Part shown: one piece after another, positions 35,201-47,178 of the stretch
How the letters are laid out: each line of letters opens with the position of its first letter
How positions within the stretch are numbered: position 1 is the first letter of the stretch
Source of the DNA: Antitrichia curtipendula
Lineage: Eukaryota; Streptophyta; Bryopsida; Hypnales; Leucodontaceae
Direction: 5' to 3'
NCBI GenBank assembly: GCA_951230915.1
Contig: OX579641.1
Location: forward strand, 3,038,001-3,102,000
DNA length: 64,000 nucleotides
Notes under the pieces: model-generated
What the model was told of the DNA's origin: nothing
The model's input: the letters and a program-made list of their open reading frames with translations, nothing else
Databases searched by the model: none
Position numbers and translations under genes: made by a program

Positions 35201-35560
35201 CACGGATCACGATGTTGAATGGAGCCCTCTGCACGGGATTTTTCTGCATTGGAGAGTAATCGGAGACACAAGTTTGAAGGTGGCGGGTTCCCGAAGACGC
35301 CGCCTAGCTCGGAGTTCACACAGGATCCAAATCTCGATCACGTATATCTACAAGTCTTTTTTACCACTGGGGAATAACCATGACCATCAACAACACATGC
35401 GTGCATCTGGAACAGAAGCTTGAACGAAATTACGTGATCCCTGAGTACAATCAGTGTACAATCGGTGTCACCGAGACTCGTGGGATTCAACTCATACCTC
35501 TAGAGCTGATGGACCGCCGTGGTATTTGGAGTATTGCGCGGCGCTCATCAACTTCGTCAT
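32300..35560 (-). CDS. Quinone oxidoreductase / zinc-less alcohol dehydrogenase family protein, chloroplast-envelope QOR homologue, 329 aa, 5 exons
   Basis: Seen: exons 35498-35560, 34807-34948, 34510-34601, 33999-34220 and 32300-32770 splice in frame with GT-AG borders to 990 nt including TGA. Start MTKLMSAAQYSKYHGGPSAL; then KVEATSVNIVDCRIQDG, FPHIPGTDISGEVV, VVGFAPGDKV, GGGFAEYALAP and LPVAAVTALQSA; the nucleotide-binding LITAASGGVG lies near residues 159-168; then SLGADEVLDYKS, KYDVVVHLA and the C-terminal HATGKIVVVM. Known: this is the plant ceQORH group of the medium-chain dehydrogenase/reductase superfamily. These proteins use NADPH, lack the catalytic zinc, reduce quinones or reactive enones/oxylipins, and sit at the inner chloroplast envelope without a cleaved transit peptide. 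The 329-aa length matches the group, and no cleavable transit peptide is evident here either. The sequence is intact and probably functional. Introns are 549, 205, 289 and 1,228 bp; the last holds a 948-bp TTAA-flanked element. Confidence 0.93.
32852..33799. mobile_element. TTAA-flanked non-autonomous element in the oxidoreductase intron
   Basis: Starts CCCCTAAGGGCCCAAGGCC after TTAA (32848-32851) and ends GGTCTTTTAGGGG before TTAA (33800-33803). The length is 948 bp. Interior strings (AAAACTGCCATTTCTAT.GCAAAGAG, 'agattgcaagatat', 'gttaagtagaagta', 'cataactgttgttcccgggcac') recur at 57564, 59385 and 61407. No transposase frame is inside. TTAA duplication with CCC...GGG ends is typical of piggyBac-type elements, so assignment to that superfamily is inferred. 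Confidence 0.75.
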
Positions 35561-35599
35561 GATTGATCAGTCTTCGACCAATTGCAGTTTGAAGTCTGC

Positions 35600-36390
35600 C
35601 CAAAATGGACTCAGTGAATTGATTGCAGAATGTGAGAACACAAACATTAACGTGGTTCTTATCATAAAGTTATGCACTGTAAACTCTGTAGACTTTGTCA
35701 CCCCTAGATGAGTGCACGGAAAGAGTTGTCACTATTTCTTTGGGCTTGTCGAAGATATCAGCATTGACCCTCCATGATTGGGAACCGAGAAAGGTTCACA
35801 CAGAATGGGCCGAGCATCAATAGAATGGGTCGAGCATGAACTGAATGGGTCGAGCATTAACGTGACATTAGGTATAATCATCACAACCACGATCACTGTT
35901 CTAACCGGATCGAAGAGCCCAGTTATGCATCGAGTTAGCCTAGGGAACAGAGACTGTTTATGGAAAATACGTCGTGCTGATGAACTGCTTTCGAAAGAGT
36001 GCAAGCCTTGAGAGTGCCGATGCAATTTCATGGATCATATCAGCCAAGACTATGAAATTGCCGGTAATAGGCTTCTATCATTGTGTATGTGACCCATTGG
36101 TGCCAAGTGTCTTCTCGTTTACCATTAAAATGGTAATGACATGCTTTAGATTGCCAGAACATGCAACGCGCCACAATTCTGGTGATGACATGCCATTAGG
36201 GAAAAAGTTTTAACTCTCTGGACCTCGGGCCAGGAAGCTGGAACACCTTTAGCTATTTCAAAGGCGTCACTGCATCTTTTGCGACTTTCGTCAAGCAGTG
36301 ACACCTTTAGCTGTTCGAAAGAGGCTAAGCTTAGTAAGGCTAGGCTTAGGACAGAAATTCCTGTCTGCAATCTTTTATGACTTTCCTGAA
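35600..36390. other. Upstream region of the oxidoreductase gene
   Basis: Contains the minus-strand promoter region by position, though no single TATA box is convincing. A short tandem repeat of 'aatgggtcgagcat' (three imperfect copies, about 35806-35862) and a local duplication around 'acacctttagct' (36242 and 36301) are visible. No other gene is recognised. Confidence 0.45.
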
Positions 36391-36850
36391 GGACAATGCA
36401 AGTAGTTTATTCGGTAATATGAATTCTTAATTCTTTCATGTTTGTTTAGCTTTCACCGTACCAAGCATCAATTTGGTTGGAGCAGTTTCAATGGTGGCTG
36501 TAGCTCAACCTCTGATTCGCTGAGGACCTCTTTTAATAGTGATTGAAGGACATGAGCAGTAATTTATTCGGTAATACGAAATCTTTATTCTTTCATGTCT
36601 GTTTAGCTTTCATCGGGCCAAGCGCCAATTTGTTTGGAGCATTTTCTATGCGGACTGTACCCCAACCGCTGATTCGCTGTGGACCTCTTTCAATGGCGAT
36701 TGGACGGTTTGTACCCGAAGAAGTTTCAGACCGATTCCACTGTACCCCAACTCCGGGTTGAGAACCTCTTTCAATGGTGATTGTACCCTAAATTAAAAAG
36801 TTTCAGAATTCCACTGTACCCCAACCTCTGACTCGCTGAGGGTGACCCAT
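36391..36850. repeat. 157-bp direct repeat plus shorter reiterated segment
   Basis: 'ggacaatgcaagtagtttattcgg' at 36391 returns as 'ggacatgagcagtaatttattcgg' at 36548. Each is followed by 'ctttcatgt.tgtttagctttca', 'ccaagc..caattt', 'ga ttcgctg.ggacctcttt' and 'gattg' strings. A shorter segment, 'tgtaccccaac..ctg...gctg.gg', is repeated again at about 36738 and 36812. Confidence 0.7.
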
Positions 36851-39800
36851 CTAAGGTAGCCAATCAGATTTTGTACCCACCAGAGATTAACGTTAGCATA
36901 CCGGGTGGGTAATGCCACGGCAGCATAAAAATCGAGAAGGACAGTTTAAATCAAATACAGGGTCTCCTTCGAGATCGTGTTGGTGGATCAGACTTTCTCT
37001 AATGCTTTAGTTTGCCTCAACATGCCAGAAAATCGTTTCATCGTGCTTTGGTACCCAAAATTGAAATCCTACGCAGAACAGTCGAAATGAAATGCACCGC
37101 CCCGTGCACCGCATCTACTTTTCAAATATTTTAAAAAATGAAATAACAATTCTGTTAACTTTGAAGCTTCAACTAGCTAGAATCAGGTAGAGGTTGCCAG
37201 TTTCATGTAACACGACCCAATTCTATGAAGCCGGGGTGACGCGCGCGGTTCTTTTGTGAGTACGCAGGCAAGCCACGTAGATGATACAGGTACGATGCTT
37301 TTGTTCACTAGCCATGAAATTTGTGCACGCTTTATAGAATGTTCTATAGTGCACAGAGAGTGTCTCATAAACTATTCTATTAGAGATCAAAGGGCTCCAT
37401 CACCTGCCGGCATGAAAACTATTCTATTATTTTTGTTTCGTAAACTAATATAGACAAGGGATTGACTGATTCGCACAAAAAGTTGTTAAGGTTGCTTCAA
37501 TTCAACCCTCAGTACTACTTTCCAGTTGAATAAACAATTCTGTGCATTTCGAAGTCTTCCCAAAGTCTTCACCTTTAGCTGCCGTCCGTGGGTGGAAGCT
37601 TACAGCTTCACTTAAATATCCCCGCCCACCCATCCCTCGATCTCCCTCTCTCGTTGCCAGTTTGGCACCCCCATTCCATTAACTTTAACTGATCCATGGT
37701 GTCAATTAATGCGCATGCATGCCCCCGTATTTTACTCCTTTCCAGTCGGAATGTTTGCATGCAGGCACCATTTCGTCAAAGGCTCCAATTGCACAGTCAA
37801 TGCTGACTGCTTTAGTAATAAGTATGTGATCTTTGTGCCAAGTCTCTCGATCAAGATGTTGAAGCTGAAACCTAATGGCGGGGGCCATGCATGAGGTCCA
37901 CAGCTAGCGTCCTAGAGTGTGGATGCCTGTGTCACTTCGTATGTATCACGTGTTGCGAAAGTCGAACCACCAAGTTAGCTCCAACATATTAGAAAATACT
38001 AATTATGTAATTATTAAAGTATAATTTACTTATATAAAAATCTCGTCGGGACAAACGATGCAGCCCGATCGAGGACACAAATTTATTCTTAAAAACACGG
38101 TGAAGTACGGAGTGGAAGTACAGTGGCCGTGGTTCAGGTACAGCCAACATGTGGACCATCACGCACTGTTGCACCGACATCATTGAATTCGGAGGTATGG
38201 CAGACGACCCCACCCCAAAATAGTGGGTATAGGCTGTTGTATTTCCCTTTGCAGGGAGGGATGAATACCAATAAGGTATGGTGCAGTTCCCGACGCAGTT
38301 GTGGCGCATTACGATTGGCTACAAGCCTACAAGTGTCCTCGATATTTGAACCAGTTTTTGGTTGATTTTGTTTGCAGTCCATGGTTGAAAATAGGAACGT
38401 CTATATGAGTACTCTATATGAGTAGGTCAAACATAATCTTTAGCTAAAAAACTCAGGGTAATTATATTTTGAGCTGAGAAATTTTGAAATTTTTTGGAAT
38501 CTTTCCAAACTCTATTTTTCGACATGGGAGAAATTCCGTAGTCGAGATGCACGCACTCCATATATGTGTAATTGCTTAAGTGGTTGGAAATGGGTCGTTT
38601 GCCATAACAACTTTTGTGCATAGTGTTTGACAAACACAAAATTTTCATGGGACACATTCATGGCCTTAGTTGTGTCTCAAACTGTAATTTCATCTTGAAC
38701 AAGAAGGAATCATGGCTTTGGGCTTACAAATAAGGCCAATTGATCTGATGTATAGTAGGGCAAACTTAGAGGGACATGAAATATGTATAGGGCAATGTCT
38801 AAAGAGGGGATTGTAGTAAATAAAAGGTTGACTGCAATAATCAAAGGGTCAACAAGGAAGGCAGAGTCCGACAAGGAGGCTATTTGTTTATTACAATCTC
38901 CAATGACAAGCGGCAATTGCTTGATGTAAACCATGAGCGGGAATGAAAATTTTGGATGAAATTTTGGGTGGGAATCAACAATGTGGATGAAAAATGCACA
39001 ATGCCCAATTTTGCTATTTGGCTCGCATAATCAAGCATTACAACTTCATTGCAACATAGAACTTACCCAACAAATTAGCAAGACGATTCCTAGCCGTGGT
39101 TTACGTGATTACGAAGATTAGTGAATTTTTAATATTTTTGCCATTGCAAATGATAGGAGATTTCAATGTACGTTAATACATCATTTGTTAATTGTTTATA
39201 ATAATTAAGAAGAAACTAAGTTTATTTGGTAGATTTTCTAAAATTATTTCAAGCCACAAGTTATTATAATTCCAAAAATACTTACAAAATTAATAAATGC
39301 TTTAAATTTTTTTATAACAATTAATATTTAATCTATTGTGGCTGTGTCTTGCTATGTTAGAGTTTTACACTACATCTTAATTTTCAATTAAAGTTATTAA
39401 TAGTTTTTGTTTTTGTTTTAAATATTTTAAAAAATTATTTTAAAAATTAATCAAAAAATTAATTAAATATATTAATATTCTTTTTAACAACAATTGTTAT
39501 TTTTTAAATTTAATATTATTTTTCAGATAATATTAATATTTTAATATTATATTCTAAAAATATTTTTAATTATTTAAAAAATATCTTTAATTTTAATTTT
39601 TTTTATTTAAAAAAATATTTTTAGCATGAAGAACAAAATGACCTTCTCAAAGCTTCAAATCATGGATGCACATGGATGGCAAAGTGGTGCTTTTAGGCAC
39701 ATGATACATTTGGATGTCCCTACCTTAACCCCCTTGGGAGACTCATTTTGACAATTTTGGTCAACTTTAATCATTCTAATATTGACATTGCATTGAATCT

Positions 39801-40950
39801 AAATATAACTCTGTGAAGTACAACACTAATGATTCTTCTTAGTATCCTAGGGTTGTAATTCCAAATATAAAGAAGAGATTTATTGGACTTGTAAATTAAA
39901 GCTTGTCCCATTTGACGTGTCCAATTTGAAGTCTTCAGAGAACTAGTACCATAACATTCAAAAGATTAGTATATTTGAGCTCATCATAGGTGCACGTAAA
40001 ATTCATATAACAATTTTCAATCCTTGTTTCCATCTTTATAAGGACAAATGAATAAATTACGCACATATACCCTAAACTGCATCATCTATTCTGTTAGTAC
40101 ATATATTATAAGCCATTGATATATTATAAACATCATGAATTGTTGTCCCTATTGGTAAACACCATTCCTAAAGCCTTGAAACTCACTCGGAAACTTATAA
40201 TAGCTACTTGTTCATTTGTTACTTGGGTGACTATTTACTTAAAAAATATTGGTCCAAAGGTAAACAATTTCAACAAACAAAACTAATCTATTCTATATAA
40301 TTTTATTTGAAATTGCCTTAAATAATAGAGAAAATTAATAAAAATAAATAATATATTAAATTTGGATATTGCACATTTTTGTCTAGTGAGCAAAATATTA
40401 TATACAAATAGTTGTTGTATAAGAAAGACGCATATAGACTTAGATCAACCACATTCAAACATGTTTCAAAAATAGCAAGTACATGTGACCAAAAGATATT
40501 TTCAAATTCTATAAACATATTGTCAAACTTCACCTCTCAAAGAACAAAGAAGAAAAAAGCTTCAAATTACATTTACAAAAAGCACATTTACACTTTGTTC
40601 TAAGAAAATGAGATTAAATAAATATCCTTAGGACAATAAACAAAGTGCTAAACCAAGTCTAGTTTATATCATGAAGAATTTGATAAAATGCTCAATTAAC
40701 CACCAAAGTGGTCAAAATCAAAGTAATGTAACTATAAAAAATTATAATCTTATTTAAAAATAATCCCTACAAATAATTATTCACTATTCTTGTCTAAAAT
40801 ACATAAAATCTACATATGAGAGTTTAGGATTGATTTCAAATATTCCTACAATCAACACTTTGAAAATTTATAGTTTATTTATAGAATGTTCAAAAATCCA
40901 TATCTATAATTAGTTAGTTAATTTTTTTTGTTATGCTAAGATCTCCAAAA
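36851..40950. other. Intergenic region, no gene recognised
   Basis: 36900-37900 is closer to 45% GC. At 37605-37665 a TTAAATAT string is followed by a pyrimidine-rich tract (cccgcccacccatccctcgatctccctctctcg), as in a plus-strand plant core promoter, but no coding exon follows that I can identify. 38090-38400 is also GC-richer, without recognised protein. 38940-40950 is extremely AT-rich (39400-39630 almost only A/T) and featureless. Confidence 0.4.
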
Positions 40951-41613
40951 CAGCATATCTTTCGATTGCATTCTTGGTACCATAGAAAAATCCTCTGCAA
41001 AGAGGGGTGCATGGGCTTTGTTTCATGGCGTTCCAATTCATGGTGTGAAAGTTATTGATTTTTTAAGTTTTTAGGAAATAAAAAATTATTTTTATTTTTG
41101 TTTTAACTGTGGCAACAACAAATGGCACACCATTTATATACTAAGACGTGCTAAACTATCTTTAATTTCCAAAAAGATCCAACCACGTTTAGGACAATGC
41201 AATAACAAGATACAATAGGAAATAATGTATGAGGAAACAATGTACTTGAACATTGTTATGTATACATGCCTTGTGGTAGGAACTACTTTGTTTTGTTTGC
41301 CTTGAAAGGAAACAAGCAGGAAACTATGCTACAAGAGGTACCTAGAACCAAAATAAAAACAGAAGTAATTTTCTAATTTTTTATTTCATAAAAAACTTTG
41401 AAATTCAATACCTTTTACATTGTAGGTCCCACGGCTACAAAACAAAGCACTTGCACCCTTTTTCACGGAAAGCTTTTTGATGGTACTAAGATCGCAACAT
41501 GGAGACACACAATTCTCACCGTAACAAACAAAATAAACAGGTATAAATTGCAAATGCCATGTCAATTCCCTCAAAGATTTAAAGGTTCAAAATTCAAGAG
41601 AAAGAATGATACA

Positions 41614-42027
41614 TAAGGTAATGTGCTCTAAAAGCACCCATCTTCTTCAAACCGCCCTTATGTTTAGGTGGAAAATGGAGATGGGGTGATTCTTAAATGG
41701 ACCAGTTTAGCAATTGAATGCATGGAGGAAAAATTATTTTTCTATTGCAAGAGCCAATCATTGACTTTGATTTCCGCTCATCTCTTTACAAGTTGCAAGT
41801 AGATAGATTTTGGAAGACCTACGGTTTCAAATAGGTGCCTATGCTCCAAATCTTTGAAAATTTATGAGTAATTCAAAAATGCTTGGAAAAATACAAAACC
41901 ACTTGTGTTAGGTTCCACATCTATTGATCTTTCTCTGAAAAATGACCTAAAAATACTTCTGCCCACGGAAGCCTGTGAAAAAGGCGAACCAACCCTTAAA
42001 TGGTCACTTTAAGAGTATGTTGCCTAA
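41614..42027. mobile_element. TAAGGTA-terminal inverted-repeat element, second copy
   Basis: Starts TAAGGTAATGTGCTCTAAAA and ends with the inverted form (ggtcactttaagagtatgttgcctaa). It shares 'aaaagcacccatc.tcttcaaa' and 'cttgtgttag.t.c.catc' with the 5318-5936 copy. No clear target duplication remains, and there is no reading frame. Confidence 0.55.
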
Positions 42028-42529
42028 AACCTTTGCAATCTCAGGTTGATGGCACTTCCAGATGTCCATTTTGGACGTACTTCACAATGTGGCAAATTCC
42101 GAGTCAACAGCTGTTGTTGCACTGTCTTGTTTTGAGGCAAAGCGATGCATCCTTCAAACCACAGATTACTTACGATGTTAGTAGCCCGAATTGGGACTAC
42201 GATTTACAATTCCAAAAATATTTACATACTCCGTTGCATGGGCATTGAAGGGTTAGGGCATCCACACATAGACATGGTGAAAAGGGGCACCAAATGTAAG
42301 TTTGGCGTGTGGTTTTGGAGACCGGGGCCTCACTGCTCTTCCTGTGCTCCACAGAGGACAAGTCAAAAAGGGGCCCTGAGTGTACTATGCAATGTGAGGT
42401 AGTTTTGTTGCTTAAAAATCAAATTATAGAAATTTAACTTTCAATTCATTGAGAACAATGAATCCAACATCCACCTCACATATTTTCAATAGCATTTCTA
42501 AATTAAATTGATTTTCAATTGAAAAGAGA

Positions 42530-42790
42530 AGCTCTCTATGAACATATTGGGTGGTAGGAGGTAGAACAATTCATGTGGGATATGTAAATTAGAATTAGTA
42601 GGAGCTCAATTGCTCATAGTTATGTCAAAAATAGGAATAATTGTGTTTAAAGTAAGATTTCATACCTCATTTTGGTATAGTAGAATAACTTTTTTCAAAA
42701 AACTTTGAACTAAGAAAAGTTGTGAAATGAAGATGATTTGCATTTCCAAAACTCTTCTAGAGATTTTGAGCTGCCAACCAAAATGTTATG
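42530..42790. repeat. Palindromic dispersed repeat family, copy C, left half only
   Basis: Begins 'gggtggtaggaggtagaacaa' and continues through 'ggatatgtaaattagaattagtaggagctcaa', 'ctcatagtta' and 'catacctcattttggtatagtagaat', as in copies D and E. It then breaks off where a fragment of the 12942-14065 foldback family begins at about 42805. Confidence 0.6.
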
Positions 42791-42804
42791 GACAAAGAAT
42801 GGTG

Positions 42805-43100
42805 CCTCATATTTTTTTTGGTAACCAATATTTTAGGATTGATATGTGAAAAGAGGATTGAAAGACTTCAAATCACTTTCACAGTTTTAACACCCTCATG
42901 ATCAAACATTATAATCTTTCAATCTATAAGTGATATTATTGTATTCTGTTTTTCTATGTAATATCTAACATGTCTAATTTGAATTTGTACAGTTATAATT
43001 TTTTTTAAATTGGTAAACTTATCAAAATGTTGACTTTTTGTTCAATTTAGAACAAATTCCAAGAAGCTCAAAAAAACTTGGGCATTTCGAGGTTAAAAGA
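42805..43100. repeat. Right-arm fragment of the 1.1-kb foldback family
   Basis: Matches 13775-14070 closely: 'tgtgaaaagaggattgaaagacttcaaatcactttc', 'acagttttaacaccctcatg', 'atctaacatgtct' and 'tttagaacaaattcc' in the same order, ending in a variant of GGGGTTAA ('gaggttaaaa'). The left arm is missing. Confidence 0.75.
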
Positions 43101-43249
43101 GAGAGTAATCAATATTGCTACAAGGATAGGTGGCATTCCACACAAGACTTCGTAAACATGGAATTCAACTACTAATATACTTAGTTCTACTTCAATAACC
43201 ATTTATTTTCTATTTTTTATAACGGAAAAGAAAATGATTTATATACAAA

Positions 43250-44090
43250 TGGGATGGTACTAGGAGGTAAGACAAACAATATAGGATATGTAAATTAGAA
43301 TTAGTAGGAGCTCAACTACTCATAGTTAAGTCCAATTGAAGTAGATTTGTATTTAGAATAGAATTTTAGACTTCATTTTGGCATAATAGAATCACTTTTT
43401 TTAGAAGACTTTGAACTAAAAAAAGTTGATAAACCAAGTTGAATTTCATCTCCCAAAATCCATTTGAGATTTCAAGCCTCCAATGAAAATTTATGGACAA
43501 ATTTCAGAGAGGGGCTGGAAGAGACATTTTCTGTAACATTTTCAAACATCCTCTTGGACTTTGTCCATAACTTTTGATTGGAGACTCGAAATCTCAAATG
43601 GATTCCTAGAAATGAGATTTACCTTTATTTACAAACCTTTTTTAGTCCAATTTTATTTTTGAAAAAAGTTATTCTACTATGCCAAAATGAGGTCTAAAAT
43701 TTTACTCCAAACATAATTTTTACATTTTGACCATGAGCGATCAAGTTCTAATCTTCAATCTATCCCATATCCTTTGAAGATTCATGATGGGTTCATTTCA
43801 ATATGAAAATAACATCTCCACCTTACATTCCTACAAATGCCAATGATGCAATCTGTTTATTTTATTGTCCAAATTTGTTTCTCATGCAGATGGTTAAATT
43901 GCATTAGTATTTGATTCAAAGGTTTCTTTGGATTTTTGGCAAACTATCTTTTTATACAATTATTTTTAGGTGTGTATGTTTGGTCCTAGATTTAACAAAA
44001 AAATTTGAACAAACTATAAATTTATTGCCTCTACCCCGGTACAAAAGCTTACATTAATGATATGTGGATGAATTTTGTGGATGAGGATTT
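43250..44090. repeat. Palindromic dispersed repeat family, copy D
   Basis: Collinear with copy A (25190-26060) over its whole length, from 'ggatatgtaaattagaattagtaggagctc' to 'aagcttacattaatgat.tgtggatgaa'. The first ~550 bp again folds on itself ('cttcattttggcataatagaat' against 'attctactatgccaaaatgagg'). Confidence 0.7.
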
Positions 44091-44469
44091 TTCTAAAGGC
44101 TGTTCATTAGAGAAATTCTAAGGCTTATGGAGAGCCGCTCTGCAGCCCTTCCAAGACCCCAAAGTTTAGTTTTTATTTGCTTAGAAATTATTTTTCCCCT
44201 ACACCCGCTCACCTTCCATCAGGCTATCGGATGACTATCACCAGTTCGAAAGCCAAGTACAAATGTTTAATAATCAGTAATTATGGGTTCTAATTTATCT
44301 TAATCCTGATTTTTAAATAACTTAGAATTGTATGCACCTTGCACAATAAATAAGTTGTGGAAAAACAAGCAAATGTCCAAAATATTTCGACATCCATCTA
44401 CCATCCATTTTTTTTAGTATGGCAATGTGAAATACTGACTTCATGGACATTAATAAGATTGAGGATGAG

Positions 44470-45035
44470 AAGAGAAGCACTTTATACAATTTGGGTAGTA
44501 GTAGTTGAGACAATCCATGTGGGATATGTATATTAGGCTTAATAGGAGCTCAATTGCTCATACTTAAGTTAAAATAAGAATTGTGTTCAAAGTTAAATTT
44601 CAAACCTCATTTAGGTATAGTAGAATGAATTTTTTCAAAAAAATTTGGACTAAAAAGAAATTGTGGAATTAAGCTAAATTTTATATTTAAAAATCGATTT
44701 GAGGTTTAAAACCTCCAAATAAAAGTTATGTTCATAAAAATGTCCCTTCCAAACCCTCTCTAAAATTTTGCCATAACTTTTAATTGGAGCCTCCAAATAT
44801 CAAATGGATTTTTGGAGAGGAAATTTAATTTGATTCTCCACATTAACTTAGTTCAAAATTGTTTGAAATTTTTTATTCTACTATGCTTAAATGAGGTCTG
44901 AAATTTGACTTTGAGCACAATTCTTATTTTAACTTAACTATGAGCTGTTGAGCTCCTATTAAACCTAATTTACATATTCCACATGGATTGTGTTAATTAC
45001 TACTACCCAACTTGTATAAAGTATTTTTCTTCTCA
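44470..45035. repeat. Palindromic dispersed repeat family, copy E, complete foldback
   Basis: Cleanest palindrome of the family. 'ggagctcaattgctcat', 'aagaattgtgttcaaagt' and 'acctcatttaggtatagtagaat' in the left half return inverted as 'attctactatgcttaaatgaggt', 'actttgagcacaattctt' and 'atgagctgttgagctcc'. The outer ends pair 'tttatacaatttgggtagtag' with 'ctactacccaacttgtataaa'. The total is about 565 bp, with no coding content. Confidence 0.75.
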
Positions 45036-45383
45036 ACTTCAAACATGTGACACTAGGTGACTTGTACAGCTAGTTTGAAAATTTTAGAGTGTTTAAAATT
45101 TTATGGCAACTTGCATTAAAAGCCACTTCAATTTGCTTAAATTCACTTAATTTGTTCATTTGCCAATTGATCACCATGTACTTTGATAAAGGTGAATATT
45201 AAATAGAACTTTGTTATATGTAAATTACAAAGACTTGGTGTCCTTCCCGAAAGTCAAAGCATATGACCATCTACTATAGCTAGATTTGTCAAGGAGCCTA
45301 TTTTCAAATAATAGACTGGTTTGGTCGCTTTTTGATGGCCCTGTTGAGGCCTGGTTTTCTTTCTAACGTGTACTAAGTGTTAC

Positions 45384-45628
45384 TAATGTAGGCACCCCCA
45401 AAATGGCACCTGACCTTAAAGCGCCATCTACAGGCTGTGTACATTTCAAAAATCAGTTATGTACCTATTTGGATGGAGCGCTTTTAGAAACAAACTTTGA
45501 CCCTTAATAACTTTTGCATACGATGTCCAAATGCCACGTTCTTTGGTGCGTTGGAACCTCCTTTCACTTGCAATAGTAGTAACAAGGCTCAGTAGCAAAA
45601 AGTGGCGGTTTTGGGTGTACCCACCTTA
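45384..45628. mobile_element. 245-bp inverted-repeat element
   Basis: Left end TAATGTAGGCACCCCCAAAA; right end inverted reads TAAGGTGGGTACACCCAAAA. The terminal repeat is about 25 bases with several mismatches. The interior contains 'cataacttttg'-like strings but no frame. No clear target duplication. Confidence 0.55.
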
Positions 45629-46363
45629 TGTGCTAGCCCAATCTTCATCACTTTACTCCTAATCATCTGAAGACTAGAAAAACCCATCGTATGCAAGGGT
45701 TGCAGGACTCAGCTAAGGTAGAACCATCCATTTCTGCCCAAGGATCCATACCTAACAGTAGGGTGCAACTATTTTCAACCAAGGTTGGAATAGATTTACA
45801 ATCCAAGCATGAAATGTTTTTTTTTCTCGTTTTCAAGGTTGGAACTAATAAGGACATGACACATGTCTCAAATTGTCATAAAGTGTATACGAAGCATTGA
45901 TTGGAAAAGTAGTCTCTTAAGTGATCGGAATTAAAAGACTCTAGACATTGGCTATGGGTTCAAAACACTTTTTGGCTCCCAAAGTTAATAGTAATTTTAA
46001 TTTTGGAAATAAAATTATGAAAAATTCACAATCCTAATGTTTTTTATTTTTCTACATGATAAAAATTTCCATTGCCTCACACTACTCCTCATCTGTCTCA
46101 TAATTGCTTAAGTAATCAAATATGGGTGGTTCTACCTTACAATAGATTTCTAATTGAATACAAACATTCTTGAGCGTAGGAGTATTGTTGTCTCTTCTAA
46201 ATGATGTAAAAAAGATTTCTACAACTCCACTTTTGAAAATTCAGAAATAATACATCTTCAGTACATAAATGAAATTTTTTTAATTCCATTTAAAGAAAAT
46301 ACACTTTCACTCTTGAGATAGAAAATAGCATTTCAAATTCTCAATCTTTCTCCATGCCTTTAA

Positions 46364-46743
46364 CCCCTAAAGGACCATCATGCATTTTTTGGCAATATAT
46401 AAATTTTGGGCAAGTGCTTGTGATTGGAGATTTGCATATTTTGGGTTGAAAGTTTAATAGAAGGTGGGGATGAGGAATATCTTTCATATGCACTAAATTT
46501 CATGGCATTTGGAAATATGAGTCAAAAGTTATGGCCTAGTATGTTACTTTTTTCCTTAGTTGGGTAGTCTGGACAGAGCAGAAAAGATCACTTTTTTCAA
46601 AAACAAAAATTTGAAATTGGTTTTCTAGAGTTATATCTACGTGGAAAGCGTGGAATTATTCAGTTTTGACCAATGAGTCAAAAATTATGAGAAGTTTTAG
46701 TTTGCAGACAGTCATGGATTCTCTATTCTAAAATAAACTTTGA
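46364..46743. mobile_element. Truncated TTAA-flanked element, inverted relative to 61407
   Basis: Starts CCCCTAAAGGACCATCATGC after TTAA (46360-46363). It follows, in reverse orientation, the right ~390 bp of the 61407-62329 copy: 'gcatatgcactaaatttcatg', 'gagtcaaaagttatggcc', 'ttggttttctagagttatat' and 'gattctctattctaaaataaactttgaagt'. It stops about 35 bp from the last exon of the FCP1-like gene and may be responsible for truncating it. Confidence 0.75.
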
Positions 46744-46776
46744 AGTCCTTTAACTTACAAGCTATATTCAATACTT

Positions 46777-47099
46777 TTACGAGCTGTATTCAATACTAAT
46801 ATTGTAATAGGCCTGCAAAAGATATGTGCAATCTGTAGGGCCCAAAGCGGTAGCTGACAGCATCTTCGCTAGCATTTTCCACATGTTCTTATCTTGCAAA
46901 CTGCTCCAAAATATTATTCGTACCCTACGGAAGAGCCAATCCAGGAAGTTCTTGAAACCGGGTCTCCGAGTAAAGTCAGATTTGTTATCCTTATAAGTAC
47001 AATGAATAAAAAGTCCGTTCAAGTCTAGAACCACGACGTATTGCCTTATAGATACCTTACTCGATACAGTCTTTTTCATCAATGAATCCGAGACAAGAT
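46777..47099 (-). pseudogene. Truncated FCP1/NIF-type HAD phosphatase-like domain
   Basis: After acceptor gtcttcag: a short lead, then SIRQYVVVLDLNGLFIHCTY, then RRPGFKNFLDWLFRRVRIIFWSS, NMWKML, ending SIEYSS at a TAA (46777). Known: FCP1/SCP/TIM50-type domains carry DxDxT/V in motif I, 'RP....FL' and a 'WSS/TS' motif II. Seen here: motif I reads DLNGLF, so the second Asp is Asn; plant FCP1-like proteins with DLNG are common, and such a change should remove or alter phosphatase activity. The domain stops after motif II, with the conserved C-terminal half (motif III, DD) missing, and a TTAA-flanked element fragment follows 34 bp away. Confidence 0.7.
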
Positions 47100-47178
47100 C
47101 TGAAGACAACAAATAGAGGAACCAGTTAGAGGCAGAATACAACCGTTACAAACAACAAAAGACCCAATAGAAAATAAA

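Noticed and set aside
41000..41050. Small inverted repeat near cctctgcaaagagg
   Set aside because: A 5-bp stem is expected by chance at this composition.
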